NCBI RefSeq assembly: GCF_022811925.1
Contig: NZ_CP065511.1
Location: 2,845,501-2,909,500, forward strand
DNA length: 64,000 nucleotides
Reading direction: 5' to 3'
Source of the DNA: Cytobacillus oceanisediminis
Lineage (GTDB): Bacteria; Bacillota; Bacilli; Bacillales; Cytobacillaceae
Shown here: in pieces, positions 33,315 through 41,246 of the stretch
Layout: every line of letters begins with the position of its first letter
Position numbering within the stretch: the first letter of the stretch is position 1
The notes under the pieces: generated by a model
The model's input: only the letters and a program-made list of their open reading frames with translations
What the model was told of the DNA's origin: nothing
The model's database searches: none
Position numbers and translations under genes: made by a program

Positions 33315-34145
33315 TTACTTGCCTGCACTAATCGATAATTTGGATGATTTGACTCTAATCCAGGGGCGTTCATCCTCCCACTCCACAGATAGAGGAACAC
33401 GGAACGTTTCTTCCAGTCTTTGTTCTGTTATGATAGTTTTTTTATCTCCTTGTGCAACTACTTCGCCGGATTTCAGCAGCATTACATGCGATATGGATGG
33501 GACAATCTCTTCAATATGGTGGGTTACATATATGATGGTGGGACCACCTGGATTGGACATCATCTTCTCAATAGATGCCAGCAATTCTTCCTTGGAAAAA
33601 ATGTCAAGTCCATTGCATGGTTCGTCCAATATCAATAGCCGCGGCGAAGACATCAGTGCTCTCGCTATCATTGCCTTTCTTTTTTCACCCTGAGAAAGAG
33701 AAGTCAAGGTTTGATTTTCCACATGGCTGATGCCAAATTCCCTCATCAAGAATTTTGCCTTATCCAAATCATTTTGAGAAATATCTTCGTACAAACCAAT
33801 AGATGCAAATTTACCGCTTAATACAATCTCAAGCGCCGTATCAGCAGGGCGAAACTGAAATTTATCATCCAGGGAGGTGCTAACCCATCCAATGGACCTT
33901 CTAAGGTCAGGTATATTGGTTTTGCCGAATAGATGGCCTAATACCGAAACCTGCCCCCCATTTGGCCATAGATAACCGGTAATCATATTAAGGATAGTCG
34001 TTTTACCGGATCCGTTTAATCCTAAAAGCGCCCAATGCTCCCCTTTTTGCACCTCCCAGGAAACATGATTGAGAATTTGTTTTCCATTCCTTTTCCAGCT
34101 GATCTGCTCCAGTGAGATAACACTGCTGCATTCTGTATGACTCAT
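33315..34145 (-). CDS. ABC transporter ATP-binding protein, YlmA-like, no permease nearby
   Basis: A 276-aa ABC ATPase resembling B. subtilis YlmA. Walker A is LGLNGSGKTTI, the signature is unusual (TSLSQGEKRKAMIARAL), Walker B is RLLILDEPCNGLD and the switch His follows (YVTHHIEEI). No membrane subunit or binding protein is adjacent. Such YlmA/ModF-like ATPases are usually orphans. It begins the lar transcription unit, 23 bases before larA, after a 168-base leader with a large hairpin. A role in nickel or cofactor supply is possible but only by association. Confidence 0.82.
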   Translation of the reverse strand: MSHTECSSVISLEQISWKRNGKQILNHVSWEVQKGEHWALLGLNGSGKTTILNMITGYLWPNGGQVSVLGHLFGKTNIPDLRRSIGWVSTSLDDKFQFRPADTALEIVLSGKFASIGLYEDISQNDLDKAKFLMREFGISHVENQTLTSLSQGEKRKAMIARALMSSPRLLILDEPCNGLDIFSKEELLASIEKMMSNPGGPTIIYVTHHIEEIVPSISHVMLLKSGEVVAQGDKKTIITEQRLEETFRVPLSVEWEDERPWIRVKSSKLSISAGK

Positions 34146-34222
34146 CGTGATCCTCCTTCTGCTCCATCTTGTGGTAAACTGAGTGAAGCATTCAACTATC
34201 TATTAGTCTTTTAAGCTAAAGA

Positions 34223-34283
34223 GAGCTGAAGACACTATTAATTGGTTTCCATTAAACATAAAGGAAATCCTGTGTCTCAGCTC
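34223..34283. other. long hairpin in the leader of the lar operon
   Basis: GAGCTGAAGACAC (34223) pairs with GTGTCTCAGCTC (34272) with one bulged base; GGTTTCC and GGAAATCC form an inner stem. It lies between the hexapeptide gene and the ABC ATPase. A T-run follows on the plus strand only, so it is not a classical minus-strand terminator. No known riboswitch is recognised. Confidence 0.5.
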
Positions 34284-34313
34284 ATATTTTTTAGATTTCA
34301 TGGAATTTTCTGT

Positions 34314-34850
34314 CTAAATATGGCTAGTAAGCTCAGAAGTTATACCATTACGGCTAAATCTTACTCCATTTTTTTGATAAAAATTTGCCCCTTCACTAAT
34401 ACGCACTTTCAACTCATCATTAACTGGTTTTAATGACTTTGCAGGAACACCAGCAGCAAGCGTATTTTTTTCAATAACTTTATTTTCTCCTACCACAGCA
34501 CCAGCGGCGACAACAGCACCTTCCTTAATATGTGCGCCGTTTAAGACAATGGCTCCCATGCCTATAAGCGCTCCATCTTCAATGGTGCAGCCATGAATAA
34601 CACAGTTATGTCCGATCGTAACGTTTTTGCCTATGTTAACGGGAAATCCTTCATCTACATGAATCATAGTTCCTTCCTGAACATTGGTACCGCTTCCAAT
34701 TTTAATAGAGTCGTTGTCCCCTCGAAGTACTGTATTGAACCATATGGATACATCCGCTTCCAGCTTAACATTTCCAATCACATACGTATTTGGGGCCAAA
34801 TAAACCGATTCATGGACATCAGGCTTCATGCCTTCAAAATCATATACCAT
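34314..34850 (-). CDS. gamma carbonic anhydrase-like hexapeptide protein (CaiE/PaaY-like)
   Basis: A 178-aa left-handed beta-helix protein with repeated hexapeptides (VYLAPNTYVIGNVKLEADVS, IGSGTNVQEGTMIHVD, IGKNVTIGHNCVIHGCTIED). His residues at MIHVD, IGHN and VIHG form the trimer's metal site. The group includes CamH, YrdA, CaiE and the thioesterase PaaY. The gene is 21 bases after tctA, at the end of an operon with a CaiB-like and a CaiD-like enzyme, so a CoA-thioester housekeeping role is more likely than CO2 hydration. Confidence 0.82.
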   Translation of the reverse strand: MVYDFEGMKPDVHESVYLAPNTYVIGNVKLEADVSIWFNTVLRGDNDSIKIGSGTNVQEGTMIHVDEGFPVNIGKNVTIGHNCVIHGCTIEDGALIGMGAIVLNGAHIKEGAVVAAGAVVGENKVIEKNTLAAGVPAKSLKPVNDELKVRISEGANFYQKNGVRFSRNGITSELTSHI

Positions 34851-34871
34851 TTAACACATCTCCTATTCTAT

Positions 34872-36383
34872 TTATGAAGCGATTGTATCGCTGGAGTCAC
34901 TCAATCTGTTTTTCCGGTTCTTAATCCATTTGTTTAAAAGCGGGTACAAAATACTGATAATCGAGAGGATGATAAAGGTCAATGCGATAGGCCTTGTGAA
35001 GAAAATAGAAATATCATTATTAGACATTTGCATCGCCCTTCTGAATTGATCTTCAGCTATTGGACCGAGGACCACTCCTAAAACAATCGGAGCTAAAGGG
35101 AATTTGGCATTTTCCAGGTAGTAGCCGATAATTCCAAACAGTAGCATCATGCCAACATCAAAGATGGAGTTTCGAACAGCAAACGTTCCGACAATACAAA
35201 ATAACACAATTAACGGTCCAATCACTGTATATGGAACCTGTAGGATCTTAGAGAAGACAGATATAAACGGTTTTGCAATAACAATGATTAATAGATTGGC
35301 GACAAGAAGTCCCATTAAAATTGTGTAAATCAGGGATCCCTGCGTTGAGAACATAAGAGGTCCTGGCTGTATTCCGTGAAGAATAAAGGCTCCCAGCAAG
35401 ATGGCGGTTGTAGCACTCCCAGGGATACCAAGAGACAGCAATGGAACCATGGCGCCCATAGCTGCTGCATTATTGGCTGATTCAGGTGCAGCAATCCCCT
35501 CTGGAATACCTGTTCCAAATTCCTTGGAATTTTTTGACCAGCGTGCAGCTTCACTGTAGCTCAGCATTGCAGCAGTCGTTGCACCAATACCCGGCAATAT
35601 TCCGATGAAAACACCTAATAGTGATGAACGCCCAATGACACCTGAAATTCGTTTCATAACATTCCAGCTTGGCAGCTCCGACCTTACTTTTTGCTTTGAA
35701 TTCACCTTGTGGACTTGCTGCACCCGGCGCAATACTTCTGAAATGGCGAATAATCCAATCAGGACAGGGATGAAATCTATCCCGGACATTAATTGACCTG
35801 AGCCGAAAGTGAAACGCGGAACCCCTGTCATCGTATCTATTCCAATCGTTGCGATGAATAACCCAAAGGAAACACCAATGAATCCTTTTACGAGATTGCC
35901 TGCACTTAAAGAAGCTACAACTGTAAGTCCCATTAGCGCCAATGCAAAGTACTCAGGAGAAGAAAATCTAAGCGCAAAAGATGCGAGAAGAGGAGTTAAA
36001 AAAATTAAGACAATCGTTCCAAATACACCGCCTGTTGCAGAGCTGAAGATGGATATTCCGAGTGCTTTGCCTCCCTCACCTTTTTTTGCCATAGGATAGC
36101 CGTCAAATATGGTGGCTACAGCTTCTGGTGTCCCAGGAGTTCTAAATAAGATTGCGCTTATGGATCCCGAAAATACTGAAGTGGCGTATATGGAGGTTAA
36201 TAACAAAAAGGCTGCAGTCGGATCCATGGCATAACTGACAGGAAGCAGAATAATAACCAGCATGGTTCCGCTTATTCCGGGAATTCCTCCTCCAATAAAT
36301 CCAAGCAGGACACCGACAAATAATATGAAAAAATTAAATGGCACAAAAAGGTTCCCAAATCCTCCTAAAAGTCCTTCGATCAT
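34872..36383 (-). CDS. tctA: tripartite tricarboxylate transporter, large permease TctA
   Basis: A 503-aa, about 12-helix TctA subunit. Characteristic segments are GGIPGISGTMLVIILLPVSY near the N-terminus, FRTPGTPEAVATIFDGYPMA, GILPGIGATTAAMLSYSEAA and GIPGSATTAILLGAFILHGI, the paired Gly/Pro-rich loops of the family. With TctB and the TctC binding protein it forms a secondary carrier for carboxylates such as citrate or aromatic acids. It is 31 bases downstream of tctB. Confidence 0.93.
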   Translation of the reverse strand: MIEGLLGGFGNLFVPFNFFILFVGVLLGFIGGGIPGISGTMLVIILLPVSYAMDPTAAFLLLTSIYATSVFSGSISAILFRTPGTPEAVATIFDGYPMAKKGEGGKALGISIFSSATGGVFGTIVLIFLTPLLASFALRFSSPEYFALALMGLTVVASLSAGNLVKGFIGVSFGLFIATIGIDTMTGVPRFTFGSGQLMSGIDFIPVLIGLFAISEVLRRVQQVHKVNSKQKVRSELPSWNVMKRISGVIGRSSLLGVFIGILPGIGATTAAMLSYSEAARWSKNSKEFGTGIPEGIAAPESANNAAAMGAMVPLLSLGIPGSATTAILLGAFILHGIQPGPLMFSTQGSLIYTILMGLLVANLLIIVIAKPFISVFSKILQVPYTVIGPLIVLFCIVGTFAVRNSIFDVGMMLLFGIIGYYLENAKFPLAPIVLGVVLGPIAEDQFRRAMQMSNNDISIFFTRPIALTFIILSIISILYPLLNKWIKNRKNRLSDSSDTIAS

Positions 36384-36414
36384 TTAATATCACCTCTTTT
36401 TTTAGAATGGGCTT

Positions 36415-36924
36415 TTAATAGAACAGCAAACTAAACATCTGGAAAATTCCGACTCCCCTTGGAAAAGGAAGATTCAGCAAAATCGGGAAAAGGACGATAG
36501 ATCCGGCAACAGCAAAAATCCCAGTTATTAATGCACGAATTGAGCTTTTCATTCCAAAAAGGAATGACATGACAAATATCCCAAGAATGGTAGCAACAAT
36601 AAATCCTACATAACCGAGGATAAATGTATAGATTGCCAGTGTAATGAACAAGAGGAAAAACCTCTTTGGGTAAACAAGTTTTTCTTCATCATTGTCATCT
36701 GCATCTTCTTCACCATTATTAATCTGTATATTCTGACTATTTTTCTTGCTAAAAGTCCTTGCCAGCAGGATTACGGATAAAATGAGCATTAAAACCATTA
36801 ACGCTGCAGGCCAAGACCCTGGAGCAATCAAATTACCTGCTCTATTTTCTAACTGTAAAGATATGACCAGAAAAAAGGATGAGAACACAATCATTATGAT
36901 AGAAAGATTACGTTCCAGAATCAT
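36415..36924 (-). CDS. tctB: tripartite tricarboxylate transporter, small subunit TctB
   Basis: A 169-aa protein with four membrane helices of the TctB type. After helix 1 and GNLIAPGSWPAALMVLMLIL it has an unusually acidic hydrophilic loop (NNGEEDADDNDEEK). The following helices are LFITLAIYTFILGYVGFIVA, TILGIFVMSFLFGM and the C-terminal pair. It lies between tctC and tctA, the standard order. Sequence conservation in this subunit is weak, so the call relies on topology and position. Confidence 0.88.
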   Translation of the reverse strand: MILERNLSIIMIVFSSFFLVISLQLENRAGNLIAPGSWPAALMVLMLILSVILLARTFSKKNSQNIQINNGEEDADDNDEEKLVYPKRFFLLFITLAIYTFILGYVGFIVATILGIFVMSFLFGMKSSIRALITGIFAVAGSIVLFPILLNLPFPRGVGIFQMFSLLFY

Positions 36925-36948
36925 ATTTTACCTCCCTGACTTTTTTAT

Positions 36949-36982
36949 ATCATCGGGAGACGTGCATCTCCCTCCCGATGAT
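36949..36982 (-). other. stable hairpin between tctC and tctB
   Basis: Perfect 11-bp stem ATCATCGGGAG/CTCCCGATGAT. No minus-strand T-run follows, so it is likely a 3'-end stabiliser raising binding-protein mRNA above tctBA, as is common after such genes. Confidence 0.6.
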
Positions 36983-36989
36983 TCTTTTT

Positions 36990-37982
36990 TTATTGAAGTC
37001 TTTCAACAATTGTCTGATAGGTTTGGATGTTCTTCTCAAGATTCTTTTTGAATTCTTCCCCATTCAGCCATCCGTCACGCAGATGAAGATAACTGTCTTT
37101 CTCGTACTTCTTATAATCTTCACTATCTTTTGCTTTTTCTAATGCGTTCTGCAGTATCTCTACGACTTCGTCAGGGGTGTCAGAGTGTACTAATAAGCCG
37201 CGTTCCTGTCCATCTATCAGGTCAATTCCTTTTTCGGTTGAAATTGGTGTCTCATCGAAGCCTTCTAATTTCTTGTCTGTAAATGCCAGCAGCATTTCAA
37301 CAGATTTTTCATCAATCTGGGCAATTGAAGGTCCGATTTCTTCGAGCATCGAATCAATATGTCCGCCTAACAAAGCTGCATGCATTTCCCCGGCATCTTC
37401 ATACGAAATATAATTTAGTTTAATTCCAGCTTTTTCTTCAAACTGGCGAAGAACCAGTTCATCAAAGCCTACTGCTCCAGTACCTCCCACTGATACTTTG
37501 CCGGGATTGTCTTTAGCCTGCTTTACAAAATCTTCATAGTCAGTGAATTTCTTCCCTTTAAGAACCTGAAGGGACATTGTATCCTGCTGAACCCTGCCAA
37601 TCGCTTTATATTTGCTCAAATCATGAGGGGTTGTATTACGCGCAACATTAATTGGATAGTTTGATGAAATGGCCCAGATCGTATAACCATCTGCCGGCTG
37701 TCTCGCCGTATGGTCACCGGCATTTGCACCTGAGGCTCCCGGTAAATTTACTACATTGATATTTACCCCTAATATTTCACTCATTTCTTTCGCGATAGAT
37801 CGGGCAAAAGTATCTGTTCCACCGCCTGCACCCCAGCCTACAACAATTTCAATATCTCTTTCGGGATAATTGCCTGCCCCATCCTTGGAACCTGATTTTG
37901 CGCTTGTCCCGGAACTGCAGCCCTGCAGGACTAAAAGCAGCATGACAAGCAGCGACACTAGTGAGAACTTATTAAATTTCAT
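36990..37982 (-). CDS. tctC: tripartite tricarboxylate transporter binding protein TctC (lipoprotein)
   Basis: A 330-aa extracytoplasmic binding protein. The lipoprotein signal ends in VLQGC (Cys about residue 22). The TctC/Bug family hallmarks follow: YPERDIEIVVGWGAGGGTDTFARSIA, NLPGASGANAGDHTARQPADGYT and VGGTGAVGFDELVLRQFEEK. Two conserved loops near these positions bind the carboxylate. It precedes tctB and tctA. A close paralogue is encoded at 41247-42242, sharing the GGTDxFARAIAKE-type and LHLRDGWLN segments, so two binding proteins may share one membrane unit. Confidence 0.92.
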   Translation of the reverse strand: MKFNKFSLVSLLVMLLLVLQGCSSGTSAKSGSKDGAGNYPERDIEIVVGWGAGGGTDTFARSIAKEMSEILGVNINVVNLPGASGANAGDHTARQPADGYTIWAISSNYPINVARNTTPHDLSKYKAIGRVQQDTMSLQVLKGKKFTDYEDFVKQAKDNPGKVSVGGTGAVGFDELVLRQFEEKAGIKLNYISYEDAGEMHAALLGGHIDSMLEEIGPSIAQIDEKSVEMLLAFTDKKLEGFDETPISTEKGIDLIDGQERGLLVHSDTPDEVVEILQNALEKAKDSEDYKKYEKDSYLHLRDGWLNGEEFKKNLEKNIQTYQTIVERLQ

Positions 37983-38092
37983 ATATTCTCCGTCCTTTTT
38001 TCATTAATAGGAAGCTTTTATGTTCCTTCAATAAATGTCTTTTGTCACCCTCTAGACAAGTCGTGCATTTTTAAGAAGTTCATGCAAGTTTT

Positions 38093-38914
38093 CTATGAAT
38101 ATTTAAAATTCGGTTTTCGTTTTTCAAGGAAAGAGTGAACACCTTCTTTATAGTCGTCTGATAGAAATGATTCAATGACCAGCTTGGCTGCTTCAGGAGA
38201 ATCTTCCTCTGCCCCTGACAGCACATCATTAATAATCTTTTTAGATCCTCTGACAGACTGCTGGGCATTTTTGCAAATCAGCTCAGCGTACGCCAGGGTC
38301 TCTTCTTTAATTGAAACTGCCGGTATAATCCGGTCAATTAGCCCAATCCGATAAGCTTCCTCTGCATCCAGCAGCCGGCCGGTAAAAAGAATATCCTTTG
38401 CTTTTGCAGGTCCGACAAGGTCCACTACATTTTTGGTTCCTGGTGTATTGTATACAAGTCCAAGCTTAGCAGGGGTTATTCCAAACTTGCCATTTTCGTC
38501 TGAGAACCTGAAATCACAGGCAACGGCTATTTCACAGCCGCCTCCTACACAAAATCCCTGAATCATTGCGATTGTTGGCTTGGAAGACTTCATGATCGCC
38601 TTTTCCGCAACCATTGTTGCTTCGTTATATTTCTCGGCACCCTCAGCTGTATATCTTAAGGTTTTGAATTCGCTGATATCTGCTCCCGCAGAAAAAGCTG
38701 CAGATCCTGTCCCTTTTAGAATGATCACTTTTACAGTTGAGTCACTTTCGCACTCAGCTATAAGATCCGGAATTTTTGTCCATATATCATAACTAAGTGC
38801 ATTCCGCTTTTCCGGCCGATTAAAGCAGACATATGCGATTTCTCCCGCCTTCTCGAGATACACCGGATCACTCACTGCTTTTTTTTCATTAACCGCTTCA
38901 AGGTTATTAGACAT
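38093..38914 (-). CDS. enoyl-CoA hydratase/isomerase (CaiD-like crotonase)
   Basis: A 273-aa crotonase-fold enzyme. Oxyanion-hole segments are SAGADISEF (GSAAFSAGADIS) and VGGGCEIAVACDFRFSDENGKF; LGLVYNTPGTKNVVDLVG replaces the usual GL-P-GG-G-T stretch. The residue pattern in the active-site loop does not fix whether it hydrates, isomerises or dehydrates. It sits between a CoA-transferase (18 bases upstream) and TctC. Together they could convert an imported hydroxyacid, as CoA ester, to or from an enoyl-CoA, as CaiB and CaiD do for carnitine. Confidence 0.82.
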   Translation of the reverse strand: MSNNLEAVNEKKAVSDPVYLEKAGEIAYVCFNRPEKRNALSYDIWTKIPDLIAECESDSTVKVIILKGTGSAAFSAGADISEFKTLRYTAEGAEKYNEATMVAEKAIMKSSKPTIAMIQGFCVGGGCEIAVACDFRFSDENGKFGITPAKLGLVYNTPGTKNVVDLVGPAKAKDILFTGRLLDAEEAYRIGLIDRIIPAVSIKEETLAYAELICKNAQQSVRGSKKIINDVLSGAEEDSPEAAKLVIESFLSDDYKEGVHSFLEKRKPNFKYS

Positions 38915-38932
38915 TTTCCTACGACCTTTCTT

Positions 38933-40168
38933 TTAATTTTTATTCAATAGGGCGTTATCTTTCAAAGCTTTCACAGCACCTGCTTCTGTGAGCTTTTCAA
39001 TAGATTCCTGATCGTAGCCCAGGTTCTGCAGCACTGTAATGGTGTCCTGACCGAAAAGTGGAGAAGGAGTTCTTACTTCACCTGGTGTTTCGGAAAATTT
39101 AGTAGGGATGCCAATCATTTTCATTTTTCCAATCAGTGGATGCTCAACTTCTTGTATCATTCCTCTTGCTTGATAATGCGGATCCTGTACAGCTTCTGCA
39201 AAGTTATTTATCGGACCTGCTGGCACTCCTGCTTTTTCACAGCGTTCGATCCAGTACTTCGTTTCGTTAAGCATCAAAACTTCCTCAATATCTTCTTCCA
39301 GTTCATTAACATGTTTATTTCTCAATAAATTCGTTTCATATCGCGAGTCTGTAATCCAATCAGGCTTTTCAACCACATCCATGCAAAACCTTTCCCACGT
39401 CCTTTGGTTTGCACAGCCCAGCATCATATAGCCCGATTTGGTTTTAACTGCTTGATATGGTGCGGAGACCCTATGGCGCCAGCCAGTTGCTTCCGGAATG
39501 GTGCCTTCAGCAAAATAGGCTCCTGCCTCCCATGTAAACCATGGAAGTCCAATTTCTGCAAGTGCAATATCCAAATGCTGCCCTTCTCCTGTTTTCATTT
39601 TATGAATATAGGCAGCTAAAATAGAGTATGCAGCCGTGATGCCTGCACCAATGTCATAAACGGCAATACCTGATTTCATTGGCCTCATCCCTTTTTCCCC
39701 TGTCATGCTCATCAGGCCTGTCATCCCCTGGGCAACAAGGTCAAACCCGCCTTTATGGGAATAAGGGCCTGTCTGCCCATAACCCGATATCGAACAATAG
39801 ACAAGACTGGGATTGTGTTTCTTTAAACTTTCATAATCGATCCCAAGTGATTTAGTCACTCCAGGCCGATAGTTTTCTACAACTACATCCGCTTCCTTTG
39901 CAAGCTTATAGAAGATCTCCTTGCCTTCTTCACTTTTAAGATTAAGGGCAACGCTTTTTTTGTTTCGGTTTATCTGAAAGAAACAGGTGGATTCACCATT
40001 CACATATGGTCCCATTTGACGGGAATCATCACCGCCATTGACTTTTTCAACTTTCATTACATCTGCACCGAGATCAGCAAGAACCATTGTGCAATAGGGT
40101 CCTGCCATTATTTGCGAAGCATCAAGGACTTTCATTCCTTGTAAAGGTCCCATTTCAAAACACCCCAT
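38933..40168 (-). CDS. class III CoA-transferase (CaiB/BaiF family)
   Basis: A 411-aa family III CoA-transferase, distinct from the one at 7806. Motifs are VLDASQIMAGPYCTMVLADLGADVMKVE, DSRQMGPYVNGESTCFFQINRNKKSV, ADVVVENYRPGVTKSLG and YGQTGPYSHKGGFDLVAQGMTG. The catalytic Asp is probably in GGFDLVAQG. The ATG at 40150 (start of GPLQG, M-rich N-terminus) is an alternative; I keep 40168. It heads the operon to ECH, TctCBA and the hexapeptide protein and is presumably repressed by the adjacent GntR-type protein. Confidence 0.83.
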   Translation of the reverse strand: MGCFEMGPLQGMKVLDASQIMAGPYCTMVLADLGADVMKVEKVNGGDDSRQMGPYVNGESTCFFQINRNKKSVALNLKSEEGKEIFYKLAKEADVVVENYRPGVTKSLGIDYESLKKHNPSLVYCSISGYGQTGPYSHKGGFDLVAQGMTGLMSMTGEKGMRPMKSGIAVYDIGAGITAAYSILAAYIHKMKTGEGQHLDIALAEIGLPWFTWEAGAYFAEGTIPEATGWRHRVSAPYQAVKTKSGYMMLGCANQRTWERFCMDVVEKPDWITDSRYETNLLRNKHVNELEEDIEEVLMLNETKYWIERCEKAGVPAGPINNFAEAVQDPHYQARGMIQEVEHPLIGKMKMIGIPTKFSETPGEVRTPSPLFGQDTITVLQNLGYDQESIEKLTEAGAVKALKDNALLNKN

Positions 40169-40254
40169 TTCAAAAATTGTGTGTCCAGAAGTGAGCCCGA
40201 TATAACTGGCAGCTGTTCATTTCTATACTTTTTTTATCTTTATATGGTATAATT

Positions 40255-40322
40255 AAGGTCGATTTATTTTTTATGGGTGGAACATTTCTATTTTGGCGAG
40301 TGGAGATGTTCCCCTTTTTTTT
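40255..40322 (+). ncRNA. candidate small RNA on the plus strand
   Basis: An extended -10 (TGGTATAAT, 40245-40253) on the plus strand is followed after about 20 bases by an 11-bp hairpin (GGAACATTTCT with its partner, 40279-40312) and eight T (40315-40322). No plus-strand gene precedes it and the T-run is only on this strand. The transcript would be 60 to 70 bases and its 3' end overlaps the end of the GntR gene. The -35 is poor. Confidence 0.4.
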
Positions 40323-40974
40323 ATTCCCTAATCATGTTTGTTCCGCGTTCTAAATCATTTCGAAGATGATTTTCCACGGTCTTGGCAACCGCAATCCCGT
40401 CACGAGCTTTCAGAGCGTTAAGGATTTGGCGATGTTCCTTAAGAATCTCTCTGTTGTGCTCACTGTTTTTTAGGATATTGGCACGGTAGAGCAATAGAAA
40501 TGAACGTACTTGCTGAAGCAAGTGCACCGCCCGTTTATTCGGACTGGCTTCCAAAAGCCTATCATGGAATTGTGCATTTAGTTCTAATAATTGAAGATGA
40601 TCTCCTGCTTTAAATGCTTCCTCAGCATGCCGAAGAACCTTTTCAATTTCCTCCAGTTCCCTATCTGCAACCGTTTTCAAAATTAGCCCCATTATTTGAG
40701 GCTCAAGCATTAACCGACATTCATATAAATCCTTAAAATCAGTTTCTTCCAGCTTGACAACATTTAGCGACAGATGATCCTGGACTAGTAACCCCTCAAT
40801 TTGCAGCTGACGGAGGGCTTCTCTTAATGGGGTGCGGCTAATTTTATATTTTTCTGCCAACTGCGAAACATTTACTTTCTCTCCTGGTTTTAATTCACCT
40901 GCCAGGATTGAACTTTTAATAATGTCATAAATTTGCTGATAAAGCGGCTGTGATAACTTTAGACTTTGCACCAT
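40321..40974 (-). CDS. GntR-family (FCD) transcriptional regulator
   Basis: A 217-aa regulator. The winged helix has AEKYKISRTPLREALRQLQIEGLL (about 31-54); the FCD domain includes YECRLMLEPQIMGLIL and metal-binding His residues (AQFHDRLLEA, KEHRQILNAL, ENHLRND). It resembles repressors of organic acid operons. It has a good promoter, with a CodY-like box in its spacer and a 15-bp palindrome just downstream of the expected start of transcription. The ATG has AAAGGAGG upstream. It precedes the CoA-transferase/TctCBA genes by 150 bases. Confidence 0.88.
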   Translation of the reverse strand: MVQSLKLSQPLYQQIYDIIKSSILAGELKPGEKVNVSQLAEKYKISRTPLREALRQLQIEGLLVQDHLSLNVVKLEETDFKDLYECRLMLEPQIMGLILKTVADRELEEIEKVLRHAEEAFKAGDHLQLLELNAQFHDRLLEASPNKRAVHLLQQVRSFLLLYRANILKNSEHNREILKEHRQILNALKARDGIAVAKTVENHLRNDLERGTNMIRE

Positions 40975-41040
40975 ATAAACCTTTTTCCTCCTTTCTCCGC
41001 CCCTTTTATAACATAATCAAAGGGAATTAATATTGAATAC

Positions 41041-41055
41041 TGTATCCAGGATACA
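41041..41055. promoter_or_regulatory. operator palindrome of the GntR protein
   Basis: TGTATCCAGGATACA, perfect around a central base, about 20 bases downstream of the gntR -10, a position suited to autorepression. Confidence 0.6.
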
Positions 41056-41067
41056 GCGCCTAAGTTG

Positions 41068-41096
41068 ATAATATATAATTTTCTGAAAAGTGTCAA
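41068..41096 (-). promoter_or_regulatory. gntR promoter containing a near-perfect CodY box
   Basis: Minus strand TTGACA, 17-base spacer, TATTAT. The spacer and -35 overlap AATTTTCTGAAAAGT (41077-41091, plus strand), 14 of 15 to the CodY consensus. Confidence 0.65.
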
Positions 41097-41211
41097 TATT
41101 ATATACAAAATTATTTATTTTACTAGCTATTTTTCTTAAAATACATATCAAATATTTAGGGAATTGCATCATATGTAATAAAACAAGAAACCTGTTATTA
41201 AATCAAAACAG

Positions 41212-41240
41212 GCAAAAAGGCAGATTCCCTGCCTTTTTGC
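41212..41240 (-). terminator. terminator of the orphan tctC
   Basis: Perfect 12-bp stem GCAAAAAGGCAG/CTGCCTTTTTGC, just after the stop. Confidence 0.85.
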
Positions 41241-41246
41241 TAAAGT

